DNA of 64,000 bases from Bacteroidales bacterium (lineage in GTDB: Bacteria; Bacteroidota; Bacteroidia; Bacteroidales; Muribaculaceae), in NCBI GenBank assembly GCA_019416425.1, contig DXXK01000072.1, forward strand, positions 18,119-82,118, written 5' to 3'. The notes under the pieces were generated by a model that ran no database searches, was not told the DNA's origin, and saw only the letters and a program-made list of their open reading frames with translations. A program made the position numbers and the translations under genes. Each line of letters starts with the position of its first letter. Within the stretch, counting starts at the first letter, position 1. Positions 9,072 through 17,752 of the stretch are shown piece after piece.

Positions 9072-10324
9072 TATCGCTTAGACGTTACGTCGGCCTCGTA
9101 TTTCTCGACTGCCGCGATGTATTCCTCGCCAACCGGAACGTTGTTCTTAAGGCAGAACATATCGTAGACGGCGTTCCACGGGAGTCCCTTGGCTTCCTCC
9201 AGCAGTGCCAGACGCTGGAACTTCTTGTCGTCCAGCTCGTAGTTGCGGATTGTGTTCAGAGGTTCGAGCAGAGCGCGGATCATGCATTTCTGTGCGGCAC
9301 GGCTGCCGATCACATAAGCTCCGATTCGGTTCAACGTTCCGTCGAAATAGTCAAGACCGTAATGCACGCGGTTCAGCGCGCCGGCGCGTACTATCTCGCT
9401 GAACAGATCCATCGTCGGATCGTCCATGATGGTAACATGATCGCTGTCCCAGCGTACAGGACGCGATACATGCAGCATCAGTTCAGGGACGAACAGCAGT
9501 ATGGCCGATACCTTGTCGGCTACACTCTCAGTGGGATGGAAATGACCAGTGTCGAGAGTAATCATCATGTCGCGCTGGGACGCATAAGCCGTATAGAAGT
9601 CGTTGCTGCCCACAGTGAAGCTCTCCAGACCGATGCCGAACACCTTGGACTCCACACAGTCCTTCATCCAATCGTACTTATGCTCGAAAATCTGGTCCAG
9701 CGAGTCCTTCAGCAACTCGCGGTACATGTAACGGTTTACTGTGATGTCCTTGCTGCCGTCGTGCACCCATGTGTTCATGATACAGGGATCCTGCTGTGCC
9801 TCGCCCATGGCCTGCGCGATGGCTCGGCAACGCTTGGAATGCTCAATCCAGAAATCACGTATACCCTTGTCGGGGTTAGACAGCGACAGGTCGCCGCTCT
9901 TGGGATGCGAGAATGACGTAGAGTTGAAATCCAGCTTGATGTCGTTGGTCTTGGCCCAGTCGATCCAGCTCTGGAAATGCTCGACCGAGCACTCGTTGCG
10001 GTCCACGAACTTGCCCTTGAAATCGCCATAGATCTCATGGAGGTTCAGACGGTGCTTTCCGGGAATCAGGCTCATGGCGTACAGCACGTCGGCACGGAGC
10101 TCGTCGATGTTGCGTGCCTTGCCGGGATAGTTGCCGTTCACCTGGATTCCGCCTGTCAGCTCGCCGCCTGTGGTCTCGAATCCCGACACATCGTCGGCCT
10201 GCCAGCAATGCATGCTGAGGTGGAAGTCCTGCATCTGTTCCAGGACTTTGTCAGTGTCTACGCCAAGGGCAGCATAACGCTCCTTGGCTATCTCGTATGC
10301 CTTACGGATTGATTCTTCTTTCAT
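9071..10324 (-). CDS. rhaA: L-rhamnose isomerase
   Basis: 417 residues, typical for the family (E. coli RhaA is 419). It converts L-rhamnose to L-rhamnulose in a metal-dependent TIM barrel; conserved segments include FHLSMHCWQADDVSGFE, LDFNSTSFSHPKSG, TWVHDGSKD and the metal-site stretch LDTGHFHPTESV. It sits 25 bp after rhaB and overlaps rhaT by one base, so it belongs to the rhaMBATD operon. Confidence 0.97.
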   Translation of the reverse strand: MKEESIRKAYEIAKERYAALGVDTDKVLEQMQDFHLSMHCWQADDVSGFETTGGELTGGIQVNGNYPGKARNIDELRADVLYAMSLIPGKHRLNLHEIYGDFKGKFVDRNECSVEHFQSWIDWAKTNDIKLDFNSTSFSHPKSGDLSLSNPDKGIRDFWIEHSKRCRAIAQAMGEAQQDPCIMNTWVHDGSKDITVNRYMYRELLKDSLDQIFEHKYDWMKDCVESKVFGIGLESFTVGSNDFYTAYASQRDMMITLDTGHFHPTESVADKVSAILLFVPELMLHVSRPVRWDSDHVTIMDDPTMDLFSEIVRAGALNRVHYGLDYFDGTLNRIGAYVIGSRAAQKCMIRALLEPLNTIRNYELDDKKFQRLALLEEAKGLPWNAVYDMFCLKNNVPVGEEYIAAVEKYEADVTSKR

Positions 10325-10349
10325 GATTATCGTTATTGTTGGTTTTATG

Positions 10350-11777
10350 TTATTTGTTGTCCGGATTGAAAGTTGTTGTCTCGATATTCTCGGCGATTAC
10401 CTTGCGCATCTCGGCCAGGTTCTTGACTACTCCGGCGGCCATGGCCTGTATCATTATGTTGCCCAAAGCGGTAGCCTCGGCCGGCCCCGCCACCACCGGG
10501 ATACCGCAGGCATTGGCCGTGAGTTGGTTCAGGAAAGCGTTGCGCGATCCTCCGCCGATGACGTGCAGACGCTCCACAGGATACTCCGACAGACCGCGGA
10601 ACACATCCAGCGTCTTGGCGTACTTGTCGGCAAGGCTCTGGAAAATAGAACGGACGTACTCTCCATGAGTGACAGGTGCCGTCGGGCCTGTCCTACGGCA
10701 ATATTCATCGATTGCCGTCACCATGTTGGCCGGAGCCACAAAGGCGGCATCGTCCGGATCAAGACGGCAGACTGCCTTGGAATTCTCCGCCAGTTCCACC
10801 ATCTCGGGATATGTGTAGGATTTTCCTTCCGACTTCCACTGCTTCAGGCATTGCTCCACAATCCACATGCCGGTGATGTTCTTCAGCAGACGGACCGTTC
10901 CCTGCACGCCGCCTTCGTTGGTGATGTTGTACTTCCGTGTTGTCTCGTCAATGACAGGGGCATCCGTCTCTATACCCATCAGCGACCATGTTCCGCTGCT
11001 CAGATAGGCGAAGTTCCTGTCAACGGCGGGAATGGCAGCGACAGCCGAGGCCGTGTCATGTCCGGCGACAGCCACGACAGGGACTTCCGGCAATCCGACC
11101 TCCTCGGCTATTTCCTTCTTCAGGTTGCCGATCATATGGCACGGCATCACCATCTGTCCGAAACGTGACGCATCAAGGCCAATGGACTCGAGAATCACAG
11201 GATCCAGCTCCCGGCTGCGGGCGTCGACAACCGCGCCTGTCGAGGCAATCGTGAATTCTGTCACTGCGTTGCCCGTAAGCATATAGGACAACGCATCGGG
11301 CATGAACAGGAACTTGGCGGCGTTCAGATGCGAGAAGTCGTTGCGGTGCTCGTTAAGCTGGAACACGGTATTGAAATCCATGTGCTGGATTCCGGTATGC
11401 TCATACAGTGTCGTGGCCGGCATCACATTGTCGAAGAAGCGTTCCTTGGCACCTATGGTCCGGACATCGCGGTAGGCATACGGTACTCCTATCAGCGAGC
11501 CGTCCGGAGCCACGCATACATAATCCACGCCCCACGTGTCGATACCGATGGAATCGGGGACTATTCCCAATGCAGCCGTCTCCTGCAGGCCACGCTTCAG
11601 TTCCTCGAACAGGGAGTAGATGTTCCAGTGCAGATGGCCGTCGAGAGGCATCATCCTGTTGGGGAAACGCGTCAGCTCCTTCATGGCCAGGCGCCGGTCG
11701 CCATCGAGACTACCTAAGATGGTACGTCCGCTGGTGGCACCCAGGTCGAAGGCTATGAAATTCCTTGCTTTCATCAC
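10350..11777 (-). CDS. rhaB: Rhamnulokinase
   Basis: 475 residues of the FGGY carbohydrate kinase family. It phosphorylates L-rhamnulose at C1 with ATP. The N-terminal ATPase motif is FDLGATSGRTILG, the substrate lobe shows GIDTWGVDYV, the second lobe has GHDTASAV and the adenosine motif VIGGGSRNAFLNQLTAN. It starts 6 bp after the rhaM stop. Nothing in it looks damaged. Confidence 0.96.
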   Translation of the reverse strand: MMKARNFIAFDLGATSGRTILGSLDGDRRLAMKELTRFPNRMMPLDGHLHWNIYSLFEELKRGLQETAALGIVPDSIGIDTWGVDYVCVAPDGSLIGVPYAYRDVRTIGAKERFFDNVMPATTLYEHTGIQHMDFNTVFQLNEHRNDFSHLNAAKFLFMPDALSYMLTGNAVTEFTIASTGAVVDARSRELDPVILESIGLDASRFGQMVMPCHMIGNLKKEIAEEVGLPEVPVVAVAGHDTASAVAAIPAVDRNFAYLSSGTWSLMGIETDAPVIDETTRKYNITNEGGVQGTVRLLKNITGMWIVEQCLKQWKSEGKSYTYPEMVELAENSKAVCRLDPDDAAFVAPANMVTAIDEYCRRTGPTAPVTHGEYVRSIFQSLADKYAKTLDVFRGLSEYPVERLHVIGGGSRNAFLNQLTANACGIPVVAGPAEATALGNIMIQAMAAGVVKNLAEMRKVIAENIETTTFNPDNK

Positions 11778-11783
11778 GCCGCG

Positions 11784-12098
11784 TCAGTCCATGTGGAACA
11801 TTTCCGGCAGAGGAATCGACACCGGCGAGTTGTCGGGATTCACCTCCATGATGTCGGCCATGTAGTCCCACCATTTCTGCACTATGGGATTATGTCCCAT
11901 GTCCTGGCTGCTTTCCTCGCCACGTGTCTTCTGGAAGGCGAACAGAATGTTGGTGTCCCTGTCCCAGTAGATGGAGTAGTCGTATACACCCTGCTCGGAT
12001 AGCAGCTGCTTCATCTCGGGCCAGAGCGCGGCGTGACGCCTCTGGTATTCTTCTTCGCATCCGGGTTTCAGATACATCTTGAATGCTTCGCGTTTCAT
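11784..12098 (-). CDS. rhaM: L-rhamnose mutarotase
   Basis: 104 residues, the normal RhaM size, a ferredoxin-like dimeric alpha/beta barrel. It interconverts alpha- and beta-L-rhamnose, feeding the anomer used by RhaA. Visible signatures are YLKPGCEEEYQRRH at the N-terminus, YDYSIYWDRDTNILFAFQK in the middle and WWDYMADIMEVNPDNSPV near the C-terminus. It is the first of five consecutive rhamnose catabolic genes; the 60 bp upstream to the double-esterase stop show no clear -7 box, so it may be transcribed from further upstream. Confidence 0.96.
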   Translation of the reverse strand: MKREAFKMYLKPGCEEEYQRRHAALWPEMKQLLSEQGVYDYSIYWDRDTNILFAFQKTRGEESSQDMGHNPIVQKWWDYMADIMEVNPDNSPVSIPLPEMFHMD

Positions 12099-12158
12099 TT
12101 GTTTGATTTTTGAGGTTATGTCATTGGATTTTTAAGCCATGCAAGGCCTGTGACCCGT

Positions 12159-13793
12159 TTATTTCAGATATGTGTTCAAGGGGCAGTCGGTCGCTTTCAG
12201 ACCTTTGGCTATGTTTGCTGCGTTCATGCGCGCACCCTTCTTGGAGGTATGCGTATGGTCATTGCAGAAGTAGCTCGTCACTTCCTTCAATCCCTGGGTA
12301 TCCGCAAGGTTCTGCAGGAAACTTCCACTCAGGCTGTTCAGGTCGATGAAATACGCGCCGTTGCGTTCGGCCGTCTCATTGGCCCATTTGCCGAAACCCT
12401 CGCGGTTGCTCTCGATCAAGCCGTTGTCGAACTTGTTGCGAGGAGTATGGCTCACCACGATGGGAACGGCCCCCTTCTCCCTGCAATCCAGAATGAACTT
12501 GCGCAGATACCATCCGTAGGTATAGACCACCTTGTTGATTCCTGTCTTCTCCATTCGGAAAACCTTGCTTTCCATTCCGGAACCGGGGAGTTCGGCACGG
12601 GCCTTGCCTACGTTGATGTCGCCTGCATCGTTATGACCGAACTGCATCAGTACGAAGTCACCGGGGCGCAGTGCCTTGTAGACCTTGTCCCACCGTCCCT
12701 CGTCCAGGAAAGTACGTGCGCTTCTTCCGGGGAAGGCATGATTCTCGACTGAGATTCTGTTTGTATCGAAAAGTTCGGCTAACACACTGCCCCAGCCCCA
12801 CATCCCTTCCTCGCCCGTGTCGGAGTTCTTGACCGTACTGTCGCCAATAGTGAACAGGATCGGATTGTCGCCCTTACGCGTTGCTCCTGTCACCGTATCC
12901 ACAGGCTGCGGCTTAAGCATTCCGGCCAGATCGAGGCCTTTGTAATTCCGGATTCCCTCAACGGCGCTCTCCGCATTCTCGCGTGCTCCGAAGGCACTGG
13001 TATGGATGCGGTCCAGATAGAACATATACTTGACCTTCTCCTTACCGTAACGCTCGAATTTATCGGCGGTGATGGCGTTAAGGTCGATGAACGGCACCTT
13101 CTCCTTCTTTGCGACCTGCTTGGCCCACAGACCGAATGTCTTGTTCACCCTGCTTATGACAGTGCTGTCGGCGTCTTCCCAGGCATTGCGGGGTGTCAGC
13201 GACATCAGGATGGGATGGGCGCCCTTCCTCTTGACATCGCGGACAAAGCGGCGCATATACTCACCGTATGTATAGACCGTTTCCTTGACTCCGGTCTCCT
13301 TGATGGTTACCTGCAGGGAATCCTTGCCGATTCCTGGTATCGAGGCACGGGCGCGACCCTCGTCGTAAGGGCCGTTGTCGTTATGTCCGAGTTCGATTAT
13401 TACCCAGTCGCCCTTACGGATGCCTTCCTGGACCTCGGGCCACAGCCTGTTGTAGAATGTGCGGCTGCTCATTCCACCCAGAGCATGGTTCTCGACTGTG
13501 ATCTGGCTGTCGTCGAAATATTCCGGCATATAGTACCCCCAGCCCCACTGACCGTTGTCGCCGTTGCCGCGTGTGCCGGTGCGCATGGTGGAATTGCCCA
13601 CAAGAAACAGCACAGGATTGTCACCATTGCGCGTGGAACCGGATACGGGACGCGCTGTCCTGGCTATGTTGAGGCTGTCGATGGTATTGTCCACAACCTG
13701 ATTGACATCCTTCATCGGAGCCGGCACATGCTGTCCATACATGGAGGCGGTGCCGGTTGCCATGATCAATAAGGCTGCCGCTAATTTGTTCAT
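12159..13793 (-). CDS. Secreted tandem SGNH/GDSL esterase (rhamnogalacturonan-acetylesterase-like, two catalytic domains)
   Basis: 544 residues with a signal peptide (AAALLIMATGTASMYGQ) and two homologous SGNH hydrolase domains. Domain 1 (about 50-265) has the serine block FLVGNSTMRTG, the GHNDNGP block and YLDRIHTSAFGA. Domain 2 (about 290-540) has FTIGDSTVKNSD, GHNDAGD and CNDHTHTSKKGA. Each is about the length of a single rhamnogalacturonan acetylesterase, and both keep the serine, the GHND block and an Asp-x-x-His pair. Domain 1 has Asn where domain 2 and most relatives have Asp before the serine. The likely role is removing acetyl groups from pectin before glycosidases act; the neighbours support this. 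The exact acyl group and position are unknown. Confidence 0.85.
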   Translation of the reverse strand: MNKLAAALLIMATGTASMYGQHVPAPMKDVNQVVDNTIDSLNIARTARPVSGSTRNGDNPVLFLVGNSTMRTGTRGNGDNGQWGWGYYMPEYFDDSQITVENHALGGMSSRTFYNRLWPEVQEGIRKGDWVIIELGHNDNGPYDEGRARASIPGIGKDSLQVTIKETGVKETVYTYGEYMRRFVRDVKRKGAHPILMSLTPRNAWEDADSTVISRVNKTFGLWAKQVAKKEKVPFIDLNAITADKFERYGKEKVKYMFYLDRIHTSAFGARENAESAVEGIRNYKGLDLAGMLKPQPVDTVTGATRKGDNPILFTIGDSTVKNSDTGEEGMWGWGSVLAELFDTNRISVENHAFPGRSARTFLDEGRWDKVYKALRPGDFVLMQFGHNDAGDINVGKARAELPGSGMESKVFRMEKTGINKVVYTYGWYLRKFILDCREKGAVPIVVSHTPRNKFDNGLIESNREGFGKWANETAERNGAYFIDLNSLSGSFLQNLADTQGLKEVTSYFCNDHTHTSKKGARMNAANIAKGLKATDCPLNTYLK

Positions 13794-13832
13794 ACAGAAT
13801 CGTCTTATAAGGTTCGTTTCATATTATATCCG

Positions 13833-15128
13833 TTAATTCCCATCCGGCTTGTCCGGGAATTCGAAAGGAGAAAGCGCCCATTTGAAATCCTCAAACTTGC
13901 CGGGATTCTTAGGGTCATAGGTGCCTGAATACTGCGGACGGCCCTTGGCAGCTACCTCAGGAGCCACTGTCTTCAGTCCCTCCAGCACGCATCTGGCCAC
14001 CTCGTACGCTCCGTATGTGCTGAAATGAGTGTTGTCCTTAAGCTCCTTAGGCTGATTCTTGTAGGTGTTGGCGGGATAGTGTACAAACAGCTTCTTGCTT
14101 CCTTCCGTTCCCAATGCATCATAGAGGTCTCCGGTCATGTCCTGCAGATCTATCAACGGAAGATGCTCACGCGAGGCAATGTCACGGGTGGCCTGCGGAA
14201 AATCAAGATGCGTGTCCTTGACCTTGCCGTTCTCGTCGAAGAATCGACGGCGCGTGGGTGTCAGCAGTATCACCTTGGCACCCTTCTCCATACTGCGGTC
14301 AATAATCTGTTTCGTATAATATGAGAACGAGTAATACGCACCCCGGCCCGGACCCTTTTCCTTCTGGTCGTTATGAGCGAACTCGATGAAGACATAATCG
14401 CCAGGCTTGATCTGGGTCAGCGCTTTGTCAAGACGAAGCTGTCCTACAAATGTGTCCGCGGCAAGTCCGGATTCCGCATAGTTGGCTATAGCCACACCGT
14501 CACCGAAGAAACAAGGTATCATCTGGCCCCATGAGGTATATGGCTCGCAATCGTTGTCGACCGTTGTGGAATCTCCGAACAGGAACAGTGTCACGACATC
14601 GTCCGGCGCCGGCTCGATTGTCACGGTGCGGACCTGTGGATTCTCACCGTTGAACTCCAGTGTAAGCTTATTGTCCCAAAGCAGTTTCTGCCGTTCGTTA
14701 CTCTTGACCTTGACCTTGAGGTCCCCGTGGATTATGCTGTCGCGCTTGTTGACTATGAATGATTCGGTCCTCTTCTCACCTTTCCGGGTGGGTATGTTCT
14801 CTAAGAAGAGCCGTCTCGACTCTCCACGGACAGTCGTCTCCCCCGCACTCCTGTCACTGCCCAGTGTCACCGTCACCTTGTAATTGCCGTCGGGGACAGA
14901 TATGGAGAAAAAGGCAGGCTTGCCGGTCTCGACCGGAACGATATCGGTGAAATCATATCCATATCCCTTGGCATCGCTATATGTATCGGATGGGGTAACC
15001 TTCACTGCACCGGGAAGTGTTTTCCGGCCCGGCTGGAAATCAAAAGTCTGCGCCTGTACGTCCAGCGGCATTACGGATGCTACAGCCATCGCCGTCGCCA
15101 GTATCAGAATAAGAGTTTTCATTATCAT
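13833..15128 (-). CDS. Rhamnogalacturonan acetylesterase-like SGNH protein with N-terminal beta-sandwich
   Basis: 431 residues with a signal peptide (start at 15128, or the in-frame ATG at 15122). Residues about 27-165 form a galactose-binding-like module (FDFQPGRKTLPGAV, YGYDF, GNYKVTVTLG) often fused to this family. The SGNH domain then shows the serine block LFGDSTTVDND, FAHNDQKEKGP and the catalytic NTHFSTYGAYEVA. It probably deacetylates rhamnogalacturonan I in the periplasm or at the surface. It is the first gene behind the strongest promoter of the locus and precedes the tandem esterase by 39 bp. Confidence 0.88.
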   Translation of the reverse strand: MIMKTLILILATAMAVASVMPLDVQAQTFDFQPGRKTLPGAVKVTPSDTYSDAKGYGYDFTDIVPVETGKPAFFSISVPDGNYKVTVTLGSDRSAGETTVRGESRRLFLENIPTRKGEKRTESFIVNKRDSIIHGDLKVKVKSNERQKLLWDNKLTLEFNGENPQVRTVTIEPAPDDVVTLFLFGDSTTVDNDCEPYTSWGQMIPCFFGDGVAIANYAESGLAADTFVGQLRLDKALTQIKPGDYVFIEFAHNDQKEKGPGRGAYYSFSYYTKQIIDRSMEKGAKVILLTPTRRRFFDENGKVKDTHLDFPQATRDIASREHLPLIDLQDMTGDLYDALGTEGSKKLFVHYPANTYKNQPKELKDNTHFSTYGAYEVARCVLEGLKTVAPEVAAKGRPQYSGTYDPKNPGKFEDFKWALSPFEFPDKPDGN

Positions 15129-15153
15129 GGTTTGAGGTCAGTAAATTCTTGGC

Positions 15154-15227
15154 CAAAATTAGACAAATTTAATGAAGGAGGGTGAAAAATTTTTAACCAA
15201 GTAGGGGTGAAATTTAGCCAAACCCCT
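15154..15227 (-). promoter_or_regulatory. Promoter and inverted-repeat operator upstream of the acetylesterase
   Basis: On the minus strand there are two candidate -7 boxes, TAATTTTG (15154-15161) and TAAATTTG (15164-15171). Upstream, AGGGGT (15203-15208) and ACCCCT (15222-15227) form an inverted repeat, and AACCAAGTAGGGGTG (15195-15209) matches the SusC upstream motif at 12 of 15 positions with an identical 41-nt distance to the first -7 box. A third copy in the opposite orientation (CACCCCT, 15266-15272) lies 38 bp further upstream. The placement fits an activator-binding site. Confidence 0.6.
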
Positions 15228-15290
15228 CAAAAAGCCTTGAAACACCGATAATAGCGTTCAAATATCACCCCTGCCGGATACTTGTCGCAA

Positions 15291-17603
15291 TTAATAAATC
15301 AAGATTTGATCCAGGACTATCCCTTCGGTCAAGGGAACAATCTGCAGGATATGCCCCTTCTCGTCATTCGGAATTGAGACTCTACGAACCGCCTGGTTAC
15401 GGAGCACGTTATGTTTCCATTCCTCGCTGCGGCCTTTCGTCTCATAATGGATGGAATCAGCGACAGTATGTCCGTCAAGAGTCAAAGCAAATACCAATCC
15501 TTGCGGTTCAACAGGATGGTTTGGCATAAACCGCACGTCCACAATCAATGAATCCCTGCCGGTTACAGCGGGAATATGAACCGACACGGACTCATTCCGC
15601 TTCAAAGCCACAGCTCCTGCCTCATAGCCCAGACCGGGAACAGGATCGAACAAACCCTGGACCTCACGGCCATTCCACTTATGCAGGAAACCATGATTCC
15701 GGGTCAAGGCCGTGCTGTCCTCCCGATGTTCCACACTATTGAACACCGCCAGTCTACGTGGCTGATAATCCATAATACGATCCCATTTGCCATTGTTGTG
15801 GAATCCTCTTTTATATCTGTCCGTCATGGCCACGATGCTGTCGAAGGCTGCATCGCTTCTGCTCCATGCCTCCAGCCCATGCCGGGCCTTCAGGGCTGAA
15901 GTCATCTTAAGACTCATCTGACACGCGGCCTGGACAGGATATTTTACCAATTGATAATATGTATCCTTCCGCTTCTCGGGAATCGAATCCCATATCCGCT
16001 CCACAATGTCCGAGATGACATTATACTCGTTCTCACGCATATTGATTGAATCGAGATTCCACGACAGGTCACGTACTGTGTTCCAGTATGCCCGGTCGGG
16101 TTCCTCGGTCCGCGTGCCACCCATGAACTCAGGTTTGCGGATATACGCCAGCCTGTAATGACCGTTCATGACCGTCAGCAATTCCCTGGCTGCCGATTCA
16201 CCGAACTCCCTCGCAAGGAATGCCTCCAGATGCAGTCCCACCCCTTGTCGCTCAACCTTATCGATGGCCCATGCCATATCCATGAACAGTTCGATCTGGT
16301 ACTCGGCCGGCTTGATGTCGCCTACATTCAGAATCCAGATGTCACGGATTCCCTTGTCATAAGCAAGCTTCATCTGCTGATACATCAGGTATGGACTGAA
16401 CGTTCCAAGCCACAGGAAATCATGTGGACGGCCCCAGTACGACACGTGGTAATATATGCCGTTGCCACCTTTGCGCTTGGCCTCGGCCTCGGTAGGGAAA
16501 TGCCGGATATATCCATAATTGTCATCGCACCACATCAAAGTGACATCCTCCGGGACTTTCAGACCGGCGTTGTAGATGTCCAGGACCTCCTTATAAGGAA
16601 TGAATACCTGCGGCACCTGGGTCACGTCGGGATTCACATATCTGGACAATAGCTCGCGCTGGTCGCGGAATACCGTATCCAGCACCCTCTTCTGCTCCTC
16701 CACTGTCTTGGCTCCGTTCATGGCTCCGTCATGCACGCCGCGCATTCCGATGGTATACAGCATCTCCTGACCGGCTACATCTCGTACACGACGCTCCCAG
16801 AAATCGTATACCCCCTCCTTATTATTCACATAGTCGTATTCTCCCTTGCCACGTCTTGACCATTCGCCGGCGGCGTTACATGCCATCGGCTCGCAGTGGG
16901 AACTTCCTACGTATATTCCATATTTCTCCGCGACCTCACGGTTTCCGGGAGTCAGGAAGAACGGCAACGAACATTCGTGCATAGGCGGCCAATAGGTGTT
17001 GGCGCGCAACCTCAACAGCAATTCGAAAATACGGGCTGTCGTCTTCGGTCCGATGTGTCCCTTGATATCCGAAGGTTCATAGGTCTTTGAACTCCATGGC
17101 ATCAACCCCCAATCCTCGTCATTGATGAATACGCCCCTGTATCTCACGGATGGACTTTCCTCTTGAACATATCCCTCGCTCAGCTCAAACTGTTCCATAG
17201 GCTCCGGCACAGCATCGGCCCACCACTCCCAGGGCGACACTCCGATCAGTCTTGAAATCTCCAGCACTCCAAATGCCGCGCCATGACTGTCATGGCCAGT
17301 CACCGTCAATGTTCCGTACCCGTCGACCTCAAGCCTGAAACCTTCGCGCTTCCTGACTTTTTCAGGATCGATCTCAACCTTGACAGCGGCATCCGACTCC
17401 ACCACATGCACGGCATTGCCGAAAACCTGTGCCATATCGCCGCTGAGCATCTGGACAGAGGTGGACAGCACCGACCTCGCATCACGGGGATATGAGACAG
17501 CCACATCCTCTCCTTTCTGTATCCTGAACGGCTTTGCGGCAGCATCACTGCAATACGTCAGACCCATCAATACAAGAAATACCAATACAATCGTTCTATT
17601 CAC
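15291..17603 (-). CDS. GH115 family alpha-glucuronidase
   Basis: 770 residues with an N-terminal signal sequence. Family 115 enzymes release glucuronic acid or 4-O-methylglucuronic acid linked alpha-1,2 to xylan or related chains. Family signatures seen are GHDSHGAAFGVLEIS, YRGVFINDEDWGLMPWS, RANTYWPPMHE, GIYVGSSHCEPM, MWCDDNYGYIRHFP and SYWGRPHDFLWL; the C-terminal sandwich is present (VLDQILIY end). It is about the family minimum length but shows no gap. It sits upstream of the esterase/rha genes and is divergent from the gene at 17753. It suggests that the glycan carries glucuronic acid as well as rhamnose, as in some rhamnogalacturonans or arabinogalactans; the substrate is inferred. Confidence 0.9.
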   Translation of the reverse strand: MNRTIVLVFLVLMGLTYCSDAAAKPFRIQKGEDVAVSYPRDARSVLSTSVQMLSGDMAQVFGNAVHVVESDAAVKVEIDPEKVRKREGFRLEVDGYGTLTVTGHDSHGAAFGVLEISRLIGVSPWEWWADAVPEPMEQFELSEGYVQEESPSVRYRGVFINDEDWGLMPWSSKTYEPSDIKGHIGPKTTARIFELLLRLRANTYWPPMHECSLPFFLTPGNREVAEKYGIYVGSSHCEPMACNAAGEWSRRGKGEYDYVNNKEGVYDFWERRVRDVAGQEMLYTIGMRGVHDGAMNGAKTVEEQKRVLDTVFRDQRELLSRYVNPDVTQVPQVFIPYKEVLDIYNAGLKVPEDVTLMWCDDNYGYIRHFPTEAEAKRKGGNGIYYHVSYWGRPHDFLWLGTFSPYLMYQQMKLAYDKGIRDIWILNVGDIKPAEYQIELFMDMAWAIDKVERQGVGLHLEAFLAREFGESAARELLTVMNGHYRLAYIRKPEFMGGTRTEEPDRAYWNTVRDLSWNLDSINMRENEYNVISDIVERIWDSIPEKRKDTYYQLVKYPVQAACQMSLKMTSALKARHGLEAWSRSDAAFDSIVAMTDRYKRGFHNNGKWDRIMDYQPRRLAVFNSVEHREDSTALTRNHGFLHKWNGREVQGLFDPVPGLGYEAGAVALKRNESVSVHIPAVTGRDSLIVDVRFMPNHPVEPQGLVFALTLDGHTVADSIHYETKGRSEEWKHNVLRNQAVRRVSIPNDEKGHILQIVPLTEGIVLDQILIY

Positions 17604-17627
17604 AATACTTAAGTAAGGTTACAGCTA

Positions 17628-17635
17628 CAAAAATA
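17628..17635 (-). promoter_or_regulatory. Candidate -7 box of the GH115 gene
   Basis: On the minus strand TATTTTTG fits the Bacteroidetes TAnnTTTG -7 element 24 nt before the GH115 start. No convincing -33 TTTG was found at the usual distance, and the AGGGGTG motif is absent here, so this gene may be controlled separately from the acetylesterase. Confidence 0.45.
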
Positions 17636-17710
17636 GCAAATCATCCCGACAATTCAAATTAATTATGCAAAATATTGATGAAACATGTCGATGATTTGCC
17701 TGTCATGTAT

Positions 17711-17718
17711 TAACTTTG
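17711..17718 (+). promoter_or_regulatory. Candidate -7 box of the DUF4861-like gene
   Basis: TAACTTTG matches TAnnTTTG 34 nt before the ATG at 17753 in the 149-bp divergent region shared with GH115. A -33 element at the expected spacing is not clear. Confidence 0.45.
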
Positions 17719-17752
17719 CGCATCATTTTAAACGATTTAAATTTTCAGTACC

